A DNA stretch of 64,000 nucleotides, from contig NZ_CAKTVU010000002.1 of the NCBI RefSeq assembly GCF_934630535.1, forward strand, positions 1-64,000, written 5' to 3'. The stretch is from an uncultured Senegalimassilia sp. (lineage in GTDB: Bacteria; Actinomycetota; Coriobacteriia; Coriobacteriales; Eggerthellaceae). Shown here piece after piece: positions 44,980 through 54,190 of the stretch. Numbering within the stretch: the first letter of the stretch is position 1; each line of letters opens with the position of its first letter. A program made the position numbers and the translations under genes. The notes below the pieces were generated by a model. It was not told where the DNA came from and searched no databases. It worked only from the letters and a program-made list of their open reading frames with translations.

Positions 44980-46203
44980 GTGGCTAAGGTCAACCCGAAT
45001 TACCAGAAACTTCCCGGCAGCTATCTGTTCTCCGAGATCGCCCGCCGTACCGCCGCTTATTCCGAGGCGCATCCCGAGGCGAAGCTCATCAAGATGGGCA
45101 TCGGCGACGTCACGCGCCCGCTCGTCCCCGCCGTCATCGAGGCCATGCACGCCGCCGTCGAGGACATGGCGAAGTCCGAGACCTTCCACGGCTACGGCCC
45201 TGAGCAGGGCTACGATTTCCTGCGCGCCGCCATCGCCAAGCGCGACTTCCACGCGCTCGGCGTCGACATCGCCGATGACGAGATCTTCATCTCCGACGGC
45301 GCTAAGTCCGACTGCGGCAACATCGGCGACATCCTGGACATTGACAACGTGGTCGCCGTGTGCGACCCGGTGTATCCCGTGTACGTGGACTCCAACGCCA
45401 TGGCCGGCCGCGCTGGCGACTACGACGAGGCCGCCGAGCGCTGGACGAACATCGTGTACATGCCCACCACCGCCGAGAACGGCTTTTGCCCAGCGCTGCC
45501 CGAGGGCCGCGCGGACGTCATCTACCTATGCAGCCCGAACAACCCCACCGGCACGGTGCTCAACGCCGAGCAGCTGAAGGCGTGGGTTGATTACGCCAAC
45601 GCCAACGACGCCATCATCATGTTCGATGCCGCTTACGAGCGCTTCATCACCGAAGAGGGCGTGCCGCATTCCATCTACGAGGTTGAAGGCGCCAAGACCT
45701 GCGCCATCGAGTTCCGCTCGTTCTCCAAGACGGCGGGCTTCACCGGCGCGCGCTGCGGCTACACCGTGGTGCCCAAGGAGCTGGTCCGCGACGGCCAGAG
45801 CCTCAACGCCATGTGGAACCGCCGCCAATGCACGAAGTTCAATGGCGCCAGCTACATCATCCAGCGCGGTGCCGCGGCCATCTACACCGAGGAAGGCGAG
45901 CGCCAGATCGAGGAGACGCTGGCCTACTACCGCAACAACGCACGCGTGATCAAGGAAGGCCTCGAGGCCGCCGGCTTCACCGTGTACGGCGCTGTGAACA
46001 GCCCGTATATCTGGTGCAAGACGCCTGAGGGCGTGGGCAGCTGGGAGTTCTTCGACAAGCTGCTGACCGAGGCGAACATCATCACCACGCCGGGCGCAGG
46101 CTTCGGCCCCTCGGGCGAGGGCTACGTGCGCCTGACCGCCTTCGGCGATGCCGACGCCACGGTCGAGGCCATGGAGCGCATCCAGAAGCTCATGGCGGAG
46201 TAG
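44980..46203 (+). CDS. dapL: LL-diaminopimelate aminotransferase DapL
   Basis: This is a 407-residue fold-type I PLP enzyme that makes LL-diaminopimelate directly from tetrahydrodipicolinate for lysine and peptidoglycan synthesis. The N-terminus AKVNPNYQKLPGSYLFSEI is characteristic of DapL, as is MGIGDVTRPLVPAVIEAM. The PLP lysine is in FRSFSKTAGFTGARCGY and NPNNPTG appears as SPNNPTGTVL. The GTG at 44980 follows CAAGGAGGCCCTTC and matches the family start; an upstream in-frame ATG at 44914 gives an Ala-rich extension that is unlikely to be translated. Confidence 0.96.
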   Translation: MAKVNPNYQKLPGSYLFSEIARRTAAYSEAHPEAKLIKMGIGDVTRPLVPAVIEAMHAAVEDMAKSETFHGYGPEQGYDFLRAAIAKRDFHALGVDIADDEIFISDGAKSDCGNIGDILDIDNVVAVCDPVYPVYVDSNAMAGRAGDYDEAAERWTNIVYMPTTAENGFCPALPEGRADVIYLCSPNNPTGTVLNAEQLKAWVDYANANDAIIMFDAAYERFITEEGVPHSIYEVEGAKTCAIEFRSFSKTAGFTGARCGYTVVPKELVRDGQSLNAMWNRRQCTKFNGASYIIQRGAAAIYTEEGERQIEETLAYYRNNARVIKEGLEAAGFTVYGAVNSPYIWCKTPEGVGSWEFFDKLLTEANIITTPGAGFGPSGEGYVRLTAFGDADATVEAMERIQKLMAE

Positions 46204-46245
46204 GGGCAGCGGGCTGCCGCCCGTTGACGCATCATGCGGAGTCGC

Positions 46246-46276
46246 GAAGAAGAGGGGGCCGCAGGCCCCCTTCTTC
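46246..46276 (+). terminator. Terminator after dapL
   Basis: GAAGAAGAGGGGGCC pairs with GGCCCCCTTCTTC around GCA. Confidence 0.8.
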
Positions 46277-46558
46277 GTATGCGCGAACATGATTGACGGT
46301 GTGAGTTTAACCGGTGTAAGTCGGTGACCGCACGGCGGAGTATAGGCTGCTGCCGTGAAAACAGTCCTAAAACTGTGCATTTTCTGCACAGTGATTGATT
46401 TGGTCATCATTTACGTCATAAACGCCACAGGTGGGGAATACGCAACGTCAGAGAATTATTTGTACTAAATTCTGTCTTCTCTTGCCGGCATCCCTCATTG
46501 GTTTTGCGCTCTCAGCCCACGCGGGTTCGACGTCCGCGTGGGCTTTCGATTTTCTTTG
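46277..46558 (+). other. Intergenic region with hairpins, candidate small RNA
   Basis: No open frame is convincing. The region is more AT-rich than its surroundings. ACTGTGCA/TGCACAGT near 46373-46391 forms a hairpin. AGCCCACGCGG (46514) and CCGCGTGGGCT (46534) form a second, followed on the plus strand by TTCGATTTTCTTT. That last stem is oriented to end a plus-strand transcript although no plus-strand gene lies between it and the dapL terminator. It could equally serve the convergent MFS gene. Confidence 0.35.
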
Positions 46559-48043
46559 CTAGCAACCCTTGGCAGCGGCCTTTGCGCTGTCGCCTTGCGG
46601 AGCGCTTGCCGGCGCGCCGTCTGCGGGCGCGTCATCGCCGGCATAGCTGCGCTTCTTCAGCAGCATGGAAACCGCCAGCGCGGCAACCGCAAGCACCAGG
46701 GTGAACGTGAAGCCCCAGTGCACGCCGTTGGTGAACGCGACCGCGCCGCCTTCCGTGCTTGCCGCCTGGCCCATGCCCAACAGGCTGGTGGCGACGGCGG
46801 TGGCAACGGCGCCGAGCACCTGCTGCAGGGTGTTCATCATGGTGGAGCCGTCCGCGTTCATGCTGTGCGGCAGCGAGTTCAGGGCGCTCGTCTGGCTCGG
46901 CGACATGGCCAGCGGCACGCCGATCATCAGGATTACGTGAGCGCAAACCACATACGCGATGGGCGTTTCGGGCGTCGCCAGCAGGAACATCACCGTGCCG
47001 GCGATGGACAGGGCGAAACCGACGCGCGCCGGGATGCGGGCGCCGATGCGGTCGTACAGACCGCCGGCGATCACGGACACGATGCAATTCACCATGCCGC
47101 CGGGCAGCATGAGCATGCCGGTCATGGCAACGGGCAAAAGCATGCCGCTTTGGATGTATTGCGGCAACAGATACATGGCAGAAAGCGTGATGCCGAAGTT
47201 CAGCATCACCAGCGTCACGCCCACGCGGTAGCCCTGCTGGCAGAATACGCGCACATCAAGCACGGGAGTCTCCATGTGCAGCTGGCGATACACGTACGCG
47301 GCAATGCAGACCGCGCCGATGACCAGTGCGGACACCACTTCGACGCTGGTCCATCCGTACAGGCTGGCAAGCCCGGCGCCCAACACCACGCCACCGAATC
47401 CCAGGCACGAGAGCACGCACGAGAGCGCATCGACGCGCGGACGCGTCAGCTCGTAGGGGCTCACCAGGAACCTCGCTGCGAACACCATGGCCACGGCCAG
47501 CACCACGGCGAAGGTGAAGAAGATGAAGCGCCAGCTCAGAGCACCCAGGATAATGCCCGAGAGGGTTGGGCCGATGGCGGGGGCGAACATGATGATGAGC
47601 GCCGTCAAGCCCATGGCAGCGCCGATCTTCACCGGTGGGAACACCTCAAGCACCACGGCGAACATCATGGGCAGGACCAGGCCCGTGCCCACGCCTTGCA
47701 CCAGGCGGCCCGCCAGCATCACCTCGAAGCTAGGGGCGAATCCGCTGATCAACGAGCCGACGAAGAACGCGCCCAGCGCGAACAGCGTGAGCTTGCGCAC
47801 GCTGAACCACTTCATGAGTAGGCTGGCGAAAGGCAACACGATGCCGATGACCAGCATATATCCGATGACTACCCACTGCATGACGGCCATGTCGACGCCG
47901 AACGCCTCGGTCAGCTGCGGAAGCGCGATGTTAAGCGACGTCTCGCTGAACATGCCCGTGAAACCGCCCAGATACAGGCCCATCATGGTCAGGTAGGGAT
48001 GCGCAACCTCGATGTGCGCCTTATGGGGATCAAAACCTTGCAT
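46559..48043 (-). CDS. DHA2-family MFS drug efflux transporter
   Basis: This is a 494-residue MFS protein with fourteen hydrophobic segments, typical of DHA2 drug:proton antiporters. The first is YLGGFTGMFSETSLNIALPQ, with MQWVVIGYMLVIGIVLPFAS next, and motif C is seen in MMFAVVLEVFPPVKIGAAMG and FAPAIGPTLSGIIL. A short charged C-terminal tail follows. The expected substrates are lipophilic drugs or cations. A stable hairpin followed by a T-run lies 70-120 bases before the ATG on the same strand and may attenuate transcription. Confidence 0.9.
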   Translation of the reverse strand: MQGFDPHKAHIEVAHPYLTMMGLYLGGFTGMFSETSLNIALPQLTEAFGVDMAVMQWVVIGYMLVIGIVLPFASLLMKWFSVRKLTLFALGAFFVGSLISGFAPSFEVMLAGRLVQGVGTGLVLPMMFAVVLEVFPPVKIGAAMGLTALIIMFAPAIGPTLSGIILGALSWRFIFFTFAVVLAVAMVFAARFLVSPYELTRPRVDALSCVLSCLGFGGVVLGAGLASLYGWTSVEVVSALVIGAVCIAAYVYRQLHMETPVLDVRVFCQQGYRVGVTLVMLNFGITLSAMYLLPQYIQSGMLLPVAMTGMLMLPGGMVNCIVSVIAGGLYDRIGARIPARVGFALSIAGTVMFLLATPETPIAYVVCAHVILMIGVPLAMSPSQTSALNSLPHSMNADGSTMMNTLQQVLGAVATAVATSLLGMGQAASTEGGAVAFTNGVHWGFTFTLVLAVAALAVSMLLKKRSYAGDDAPADGAPASAPQGDSAKAAAKGC

Positions 48044-48112
48044 ACTGTTTTCCGTACATTCCTTTCCGACTTTTGCGCAGCGCCCGCACAGGCGAAACAG
48101 GCCCGGAAATAC

Positions 48113-48162
48113 AAAAAAGCGGGGTCTGCAAAGGAAGCTTTCATCCTTTGCAGACCCCGCTT
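48113..48162 (-). terminator. Attenuator-like terminator in the DHA2 leader
   Basis: On the minus strand AAGCGGGGTCTGCAAAGGA pairs with TCCTTTGCAGACCCCGCTT (19 perfect pairs, 8-base loop) and TTTT follows. The element lies between a candidate promoter (TTACGA and TAGGCT, about 48185-48215) and the MFS start, so read-through would be needed for expression. A start-like AGGATGAAAGCTTCC lies in the loop. Confidence 0.7.
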
Positions 48163-48246
48163 GCGGGCGCTGCTGACTACCACTAATTGCTTTTAGCCTA
48201 GCAGAAACTACCCTCGTTTCGTAAGCGTTGAAATTGTGGAGAAGCG

Positions 48247-48275
48247 AAAAGCGCCTCCCGTGGGGGGAGGCGCTT
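48247..48275 (-). terminator. Terminator after lipoprotein gene
   Basis: On the minus strand AAGCGCCTCCC pairs with GGGAGGCGCTT and TTCGCTTC follows. Confidence 0.75.
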
Positions 48276-48294
48276 CGTTCGAGTTCGCTTGGTG

Positions 48295-49107
48295 CTAGGC
48301 GAGCTCGATGGGATAGCTGGCGATGGTCTCGTAGCTGTCGTTGTCCATCAGGCTGATGGTGCCGGCGACGTTCTTCATGGCGTCGATGTCGGTAACCTTG
48401 GTGCTGTCGAAGTAACCGAAGGTCTCGGCGAACATACCGGGCTTGACGGTCTCGGTCAGGGTGAAGTCGACCATCTGGCCGTCGACGCTGAAGGTGCCAT
48501 ACTCGGCCATGAACAGGACGGTCTTGTCGGCGGTCTTGTTCTCAACCTTGAAGGTGTAGCCGCAGTCGTCGAGCCAATCCTGCTTCTTGTTCAGCACGGT
48601 GATGGTGCAGTTCTCATCGTCGACGAGCACCTTGTCAACGGCGACGGTGTTCTTGTCGGAGGTGGTTGCGGCCTTTGCGTCGCCCGCAGTGCCGCTGGTC
48701 TTGACCTCGCCGCGCTCGAACGTCATGGCGTAGCCGTCGTCGGTCATCTGCAGCTTACCGTCGGTGATGGTTGCGGTGATGGGGCTGCCATCGATGGTGA
48801 ACTTGGCTTCCGTGGCGCTCTTGGCCTCCCACGTGCCATCAAGGGGCTCGCCGAACATGACGAGAGCACAGGTGCCGTCCTCGTTAACGTTCAGGCCCAC
48901 GCTCATGCCGAACGCGTCGAGCATGGCGATGTCCTCAGCGGTGGCCTCTTCGCCGTCGGACACCATGCCCGCCAGCTTCCACGATCCGATGAACGCCTCT
49001 TTCGCGTCCTTGTCGTTGGTCGCGCCGCCACCGCCGCAGCCGGTAAGTGTCAAGCACAGCGTCATCGCGCATGCTACCAACGCGCATACCAATAGCTTCC
49101 TCTTCAT
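48295..49107 (-). CDS. Secreted lipoprotein of unknown function
   Basis: This is a 270-residue lipoprotein. The signal peptide KLLVCALVACAMTLCLTLTGC ends in the lipobox LTGC, followed by a Gly-rich linker. The mature part has a beta-rich repeat around residues 40-130 (GSWKLAGMVSDGEE, GTWEAKSATEAKFTIDG) like small-molecule-binding or lipocalin-like proteins, and a second domain after about residue 150 with LFMAEYGTFSVDGQMVDFT. The ATG at 49107 gives a normal signal peptide; a GTG nine bases upstream is possible. It is surface-exposed with no functional assignment. Confidence 0.8.
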   Translation of the reverse strand: MKRKLLVCALVACAMTLCLTLTGCGGGGATNDKDAKEAFIGSWKLAGMVSDGEEATAEDIAMLDAFGMSVGLNVNEDGTCALVMFGEPLDGTWEAKSATEAKFTIDGSPITATITDGKLQMTDDGYAMTFERGEVKTSGTAGDAKAATTSDKNTVAVDKVLVDDENCTITVLNKKQDWLDDCGYTFKVENKTADKTVLFMAEYGTFSVDGQMVDFTLTETVKPGMFAETFGYFDSTKVTDIDAMKNVAGTISLMDNDSYETIASYPIELA

Positions 49108-49213
49108 GTCCCTCACTCCCTTTCTTGTTGATGCTCCTATGGCGAACCTTCGGTCCCATGCCGAAGGCGTGTGCCCTGCTTACGCGCTTGCCTCAAATCA
49201 ACCCGGCGGGCGC

Positions 49214-49945
49214 TTATCCCATCGCGCCGCCGCAGTACTCGCAGCGTCCTTGCGCATCGGGGACGGTGGTGGCGCCGCAGAACGGGCAGGTTTGCGCGGT
49301 TTTCGGCGCCGCGGCTGCCGCCGCCTGCTCGCGAACGGTCTCGCGAAGCTGCGTGAGCGCCTCGCGAATCTGCTGCGCCTGACGCTCCGCCTCGCGGTAT
49401 TCCACGGAATTGCGTTCCTCGATGCGGTAGTCGTTGACCTTGAACGTGATCTCATTGAAGTACGGCGAGTTCACGTGGATGGTGACGTACACGTCGTAGT
49501 CGATGTCGTAGCGTGGCGGGTCGTAGCTTTGCGAATGACCCTCGTCGTCTTTCCAGGTGAGCTCGTTGCGGGTTTCGCGAATCTCGGTGTCGCAGCCCGT
49601 GACCTGGGAAAAGTCCATGACATCGGGGTTTGCGTCGCGCCAACGGGAATTGCGCGTGACAATGAAGCGCTTCGCATCCTCGTCGAGCATCACCTTCATG
49701 TCGCAGCCGAGCGTGCGCGTGACGTTGAGCTCCGCCACCTTCTGCCGATTGGCCTCGCGGTACTCAAGCTGCTCGGCGATCTGCTCGACGGTGCTCGCGC
49801 GTCGGTCGCTGAAAAACGGCGACAGCTTGCCCGCGCACTCCTTGCACAGGTTGCCGTCCTCAAGCTTGCGATTGCCCAGAAGCCCAATCTCGCCGCCGCA
49901 GATGCTGCAGGTTTTCTTTTCGAACATCTTTCCGAACAGCCCCAT
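49214..49945 (-). CDS. Zinc-ribbon protein with DUF4428-like N-terminus
   Basis: This is a 243-residue cytoplasmic protein. The N-terminus KTCSICGGEIGLLGNRKLED, followed by LCKECAGKL, is a DUF4428-like treble-clef zinc site. The middle domain contains VDISH-like beta strands (YDIDYDVYVTIHVNSPYFNE). A Glu/Arg/Gln-rich coiled coil around residues 175-215 leads to a C-terminal zinc ribbon, CPFCGATTVPDAQGRCEYCG. Similar proteins often sit near SPFH or zinc-ribbon membrane genes, and two such genes occur 4-6 kb to the right. The function is unknown. Confidence 0.8.
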   Translation of the reverse strand: MGLFGKMFEKKTCSICGGEIGLLGNRKLEDGNLCKECAGKLSPFFSDRRASTVEQIAEQLEYREANRQKVAELNVTRTLGCDMKVMLDEDAKRFIVTRNSRWRDANPDVMDFSQVTGCDTEIRETRNELTWKDDEGHSQSYDPPRYDIDYDVYVTIHVNSPYFNEITFKVNDYRIEERNSVEYREAERQAQQIREALTQLRETVREQAAAAAAPKTAQTCPFCGATTVPDAQGRCEYCGGAMG

Positions 49946-50263
49946 GTCGCGCCCCCTTTCGTCGTCTCCAACTCCGTACCCCGATAATGGCAGAAGCGGG
50001 GAAGGCGAAGAAGCGCCCTACGGCTCGAAAAGGGGTGCAAAAGCGGACCGAGCGGCTCAGGTTACCGTTCAGGAGGCCGAAAAAGCTTGCGTTATGCGTC
50101 GGGGTTTTTGGGCGGGTGCGTGGGAAGGGGTGCGCGAAAGTCTAGCAGGGCGGAGCTTTCGTCATGTGCCGTGCGTCTCGCGCGAATGACGGGAACGGGA
50201 CGCGCGGAAGCTAGGGCGCGCCCAGCTTCGCATCAGTGCCCGAATAGCGGCAATTTTGCGCCC
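49946..50263. other. 318-base region with no gene seen
   Basis: The sequence is GC-rich with no ribosome site or codon bias. It should hold the promoter of the zinc-ribbon gene and the 3' end of the response-regulator transcript. I see no clear terminator. Confidence 0.4.
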
Positions 50264-50905
50264 CTATTCCTCAGATTGCTCGGTGTTGCGGCCCATGCCG
50301 GGGATGATGAGACCGCTGGAAACCGCGTGCACGGCCAGGCGCAGGATGTTGTCGTAGCCGGTTTTTGCCAAGATCTCGGAGATGTGGCGCTTCACGGTGC
50401 CTTCAGAAAGGTACAGCTCCTGTGCGATTTCCTTGCGCGTTTTCGTCTCGCACACCAGGCGCAGGATGTCGATCTCGGTTTGCGAGAGCGCCGCGGCGCC
50501 GGAAAGCGCGTTGGATTGGGGGCGCGGGAACGTGGAATAGCCCTCCATGGTGGAGCGGATGACGGCGATGAGCTCGGCCGTGCCCACGTTCTTGTACACG
50601 AAGCTGTCCACGCCGGCGGCGCGGGCCTGCTCGACGAACGTGATCTCGGGCATGCCCGTCATGATGACCACGCGCACGTCGGGGTGCGCCTCCTTGATGG
50701 CGGCGGCCGCGACGATGCCGCTGGAATCGTTTTCCGTGCACACGTCCAAAAGCGCTAGGTTTGCGTGGTGCTTCTCGACCGCGGAGAGGGCGTCGGCCGC
50801 ATCGGCGATGGCCGCCACGACGTGCATGTCATCCTGCATGTCGATGGCGCACGCGAGCGAATCGCGCAGCATGGCTTGATCTTCGGCGATGACCATGTCG
50901 ATCAT
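50264..50905 (-). CDS. NarL/FixJ-type response regulator
   Basis: This is a 213-residue regulator. The receiver domain (1-120) has the acidic pair in VIAEDQAM, the phospho-acceptor aspartate in NLALLDVCTEND and the lysine in VDSFVYKN. The C-terminal LuxR helix-turn-helix is LSQTEIDILRLVCETKTRKE and LYLSEGTVKRHISEIL. It lies 64 bases after the histidine-kinase gene on the same strand and is its expected partner. Confidence 0.93.
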   Translation of the reverse strand: MIDMVIAEDQAMLRDSLACAIDMQDDMHVVAAIADAADALSAVEKHHANLALLDVCTENDSSGIVAAAAIKEAHPDVRVVIMTGMPEITFVEQARAAGVDSFVYKNVGTAELIAVIRSTMEGYSTFPRPQSNALSGAAALSQTEIDILRLVCETKTRKEIAQELYLSEGTVKRHISEILAKTGYDNILRLAVHAVSSGLIIPGMGRNTEQSEE

Positions 50906-50969
50906 GGCGTCCCCCTGGGCTAGAAGGCGGTCCCTGCATATCGCCGGAACAGCGGCGATACCCTCTATT

Positions 50970-52406
50970 CTACCGTGGAACCACCGCTTCTAGGGTGAAA
51001 GGCTGGGTGGCCGTCACCTGGCAGGTGCCGCCGACCGCGCCAACGGCCTCTCGCATGCTGGGAAGGCCCGTTCCCTCGCGGAAATCGCTGGGACCCGCCA
51101 GGCCGTCGTTGGTTACACGCAGCGTGTACGAGCTGTCGCTTTCCTCGAAGGCGATGCGCACGTTATGGGCCTGGCCGTGCTTGACTGCGTTGGTGGCGGC
51201 TTCGCGGCAGATGGTGACGAACGCCTCGGCCACGGCGGGCGCTTTGGGCAGGCTGCCGATCTGCTCGATGCGCACGCCAACCAGCTCGAACGCGCTCACG
51301 ATGGAGACCAGCTCGGTGGGAGATTGCTCGTCGTCGGCGCGGCCGAGGTCCTCCATCATGCTGCGCACCAGGTCCGTGACCTGATCGAGCACCTGGGGAT
51401 TGCTGCTGCCGTCCTCAAGGTAGCGGTGCAGGATGGAAAGGCGCTGGCCGATGGTGTCGTGTACGCGCGCCTTCATGTGCAGCATGGCCTCGTTGCGCGC
51501 GACCTCGCGAACGCCCGCAAGCGATTCCTCCAGTTCGCGGTTCGCCTGCTCAAGCAGGTCGTTCGTGCGCGCGATGGTGGTGTTGAGCTGCTCCTCCTCC
51601 GTGACGTCGATGGCGGTCAGGCGGCGGTAGGTCTTGCCGTTGACCTCGGCGGTGTCGCGCTTGAACAGGCGCACGTTGCCTTCCCCGACCTGGATGCGCA
51701 CGCCTTCGGGCAGCACGTCGTTTATGGGCGCCGCGCCGCGTTTCGCGATTTTGCACAGGTTCTCCCACAGCATGCTGACGTCGGACAGGTCGGTGGCGAA
51801 GCCGAGCTCCATGAGACACCACCGCATGGCGTCGTTCATGTACAGCACGCGGCCGCTCCGCTCGGCCATGGCCAGGCCCTCGGGCAGGCGATCGATGGCC
51901 TCGATGGCGGAAAGCCGCGTGATGCTGTTGCGGAATCGCCGGATATCCAAGATCAGCCCCGCGCTCACGCGGAACGTCAGGAACGCGGCATCGGCTATGA
52001 ACAGGTACGGCGCGAAGGCCCCGGCGGCATCGATAACGGGCGGCGAACACAGGGCGAAAAGCGCGATCTCCCAGGTCATCACCGGTTTACGATAACGAAT
52101 GGCAAGCGCTAGCCCCATGACGGCCAAGGCCAGGTTGAACCAGAGCAGCGCGCTTAAGGGCAGCGCCGTTATGCGCAGGTGTAGCAGCAGGGTGCCGTGG
52201 TTCGCGTATGCTGACAGCATGGTGGCGGTGGCAAGATACAGGTGCACCACCAGCAGCGCCTCGTACACGGTGGCCACCGATACCGGACGGCCGCTTTTGC
52301 GTGCGCCTAGGAACAGCACATGCAGCGTCTGCGCGGCGCTCAGCAGGAAGAACACGGCCGTAAGCGTTGCCACCACGGGGATCTTCGTGAACAGCAGGTC
52401 TCCCAT
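50970..52406 (-). CDS. NarL-type sensor histidine kinase
   Basis: This is a 478-residue membrane kinase. Seven or so hydrophobic segments cover residues 1-170, followed by a PAS-like region (LPEGLAMAERSGRVLYMNDA). The dimerisation/phosphorylation helix is KARVHDTIGQRLSILHRYL, with the histidine of the HisKA_3 family, and the ATPase domain has REAATNAVKHGQAHN and FREGTGLPSMREAVGAVGG. The start overlaps the stop of the upstream sensor gene by one base (TAATG), so the two are translationally coupled. Confidence 0.92.
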   Translation of the reverse strand: MGDLLFTKIPVVATLTAVFFLLSAAQTLHVLFLGARKSGRPVSVATVYEALLVVHLYLATATMLSAYANHGTLLLHLRITALPLSALLWFNLALAVMGLALAIRYRKPVMTWEIALFALCSPPVIDAAGAFAPYLFIADAAFLTFRVSAGLILDIRRFRNSITRLSAIEAIDRLPEGLAMAERSGRVLYMNDAMRWCLMELGFATDLSDVSMLWENLCKIAKRGAAPINDVLPEGVRIQVGEGNVRLFKRDTAEVNGKTYRRLTAIDVTEEEQLNTTIARTNDLLEQANRELEESLAGVREVARNEAMLHMKARVHDTIGQRLSILHRYLEDGSSNPQVLDQVTDLVRSMMEDLGRADDEQSPTELVSIVSAFELVGVRIEQIGSLPKAPAVAEAFVTICREAATNAVKHGQAHNVRIAFEESDSSYTLRVTNDGLAGPSDFREGTGLPSMREAVGAVGGTCQVTATQPFTLEAVVPR

Positions 52407-54190
52407 TATGCGACCCCCTCGCCTTCGCTCACGCGCACGGCCAGCGTCGCGCCTGCGGGCGCGACATCAAGGGAGAAGCTGACGTCGCGGAGCTCGAGGA
52501 CCCGGCGCAGCTCCTCAAGGGAGCGTGTGTAGCCTTCGGTTTGCGCCGACTCCTCGGCCTCCAGGGCGGCGCGCATCTCCACGACGCGCTGCTTCCCGGT
52601 GCCCGGGCCTTCGCCGGCTTCGACCTTGTCGCTGACGAACAGCATGAGGATGGGGTTGTTCGCCGCGAACGCCGCCGCCGCGAAATCGTACAGGCAGTCG
52701 TAGAGCACGCTTACCGTGGACGCGGCCAGCACGCGCTTGACGTCCACGAGCGCGGCGCAATCGATGCCTAATGTGCGCAGGTCGGAGGCCGTTTCGTTGA
52801 ACACCAGCTGAAGGCGTTCGCGGTTGAACGCCGGGTCGCTTTTCCCTGCCAGCACCAGGCCGCCCTTGCGCTTGCAGTACGCGATGAGCAGCTTGACCTC
52901 GGTGAGCCGCTCGCGCCGCTGCGCCAGGCTTTGCGGGTCGTTGCCGCGGGGGAGGTCGGAGAGAAGCTCGTCGATGCGGCGGGTCTTCGCCGCAAGCGTC
53001 TGCTCGATCTCGTCGACCAGCGCGCGCTCCTGCTGCGTGCGGTACAGCACGCTGTCGATGGCGTGGCGATGCTTCAGCAGCTCGTTGTGCGCCCGCAGGC
53101 TGTCCCTTCGCTGCTCGAGCGTTTCCCGCCGTTCGTCGATGGCGGTGACGTCCTCTGCCAGCAGCGCCGAGCCGCCGGTGACGTTGTAGCCTCGAAACAT
53201 CGTATGAGGGACCGCCGTGGTGCGGAAGCTCGAGATGCTCCGGCGGGGAAGGCCGGACTGCAGGAACATGGGATGCAGCGTGTCGTCGTTGTCGCTTGGG
53301 TGGAACTGCGCGGTGTGCAGCGCAACCTCGCCGGTGCGCGAAAGGATGCGCAGGTTGAACGGAAGCGCGGAGAACATGGACTCGCTCCAGTAGTATGAAG
53401 GAAGTATCCCCAGGTCAAGAGCTATCTCAAGGCAGGATATCAGCAGAATGCTGTACACGAGCGCAAGGTTGGAGCCGATCAGGAACCGCAGGATGTAAAG
53501 CACCGTGTACACCCCGAGCACGCCCACGACAAGGGCCATGGGCACGAACGCGCTGCGCAGCTGTCGGCGCGCCGCGGCGAACGAGCAGGCGAAGAACAAC
53601 GCGATCTGCGCGATGATCCAACCGAGCACCACCCAATACCCCGGGCCGTATGTGTAGCTGCCCGACCACAACGGGTCGTCGAACGAGAAGCGGAACACCA
53701 CGTGGTGCAGGTTGTTCGTGAGCACCAGCAGGATGAGCGCCGCGTCGATGGCCAGGATGGCCCGTTTCGCGTAACCTGTGACGGTCCTGCGGTCGAGCGC
53801 CGCGGCGCGCATGGCGCTGAACAGGCTGAACGTGCTGGTCAGCAGCATGGGCACGTAATAGAGGTACCACATGATGGAAACCAGATGGTCGTTGCCGGTA
53901 GGGTATTTAAGCGTGACGATGAGCAGCCAGGCGACGCACAGGGCGGCGTTGGCCTTCAGATAGCGCGCGATCTGCGCGTCGGAACAGCGCAGGTGGATGG
54001 TGAACCCCCAGGCAGCCAGCAAGGGGGCCATTGCCAGCATGAAGCCCGTCGACCTTGATGCGCCGGTGGGCATGCCGTGCAGGTTCGGCGTGGCGAAGGA
54101 GCCTGCGGCCTGTAGCGCGGCGAGCACGAGCCCCAGCACGGCGCCGGCGATGGCGCACGCGATCAGCACGCGCTTACGGTCGATATCCAT
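52406..54190 (-). CDS. Membrane sensor protein related to histidine kinases, degenerate kinase part
   Basis: This is a 594-residue protein. Eight hydrophobic segments (residues 10-290) resemble the 7TM histidine-kinase N-terminal region (LLILVLTNNLHHVVF-like segment, YGPGYWVVLGWIIAQIALFF). A PAS-like part and a long coiled coil (ERRETLEQRRDSLRAHNELL) follow, then a region without clear N, G1 or G2 boxes. It probably senses a signal or pairs with the active kinase encoded immediately downstream rather than acting as a kinase. The ATG at 54190 starts MDIDRKRVLIACAIAGAVL; an upstream in-frame start adds a non-membrane tail. Confidence 0.8.
   Translation of the reverse strand: MDIDRKRVLIACAIAGAVLGLVLAALQAAGSFATPNLHGMPTGASRSTGFMLAMAPLLAAWGFTIHLRCSDAQIARYLKANAALCVAWLLIVTLKYPTGNDHLVSIMWYLYYVPMLLTSTFSLFSAMRAAALDRRTVTGYAKRAILAIDAALILLVLTNNLHHVVFRFSFDDPLWSGSYTYGPGYWVVLGWIIAQIALFFACSFAAARRQLRSAFVPMALVVGVLGVYTVLYILRFLIGSNLALVYSILLISCLEIALDLGILPSYYWSESMFSALPFNLRILSRTGEVALHTAQFHPSDNDDTLHPMFLQSGLPRRSISSFRTTAVPHTMFRGYNVTGGSALLAEDVTAIDERRETLEQRRDSLRAHNELLKHRHAIDSVLYRTQQERALVDEIEQTLAAKTRRIDELLSDLPRGNDPQSLAQRRERLTEVKLLIAYCKRKGGLVLAGKSDPAFNRERLQLVFNETASDLRTLGIDCAALVDVKRVLAASTVSVLYDCLYDFAAAAFAANNPILMLFVSDKVEAGEGPGTGKQRVVEMRAALEAEESAQTEGYTRSLEELRRVLELRDVSFSLDVAPAGATLAVRVSEGEGVA

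Noticed and set aside
46280..46350. Cobalamin-like or other riboswitch after dapL
   Set aside because: GGTGTAAGTCGGTGACCG looks faintly similar, but the conserved B12-box and core elements are missing and no matching gene follows.
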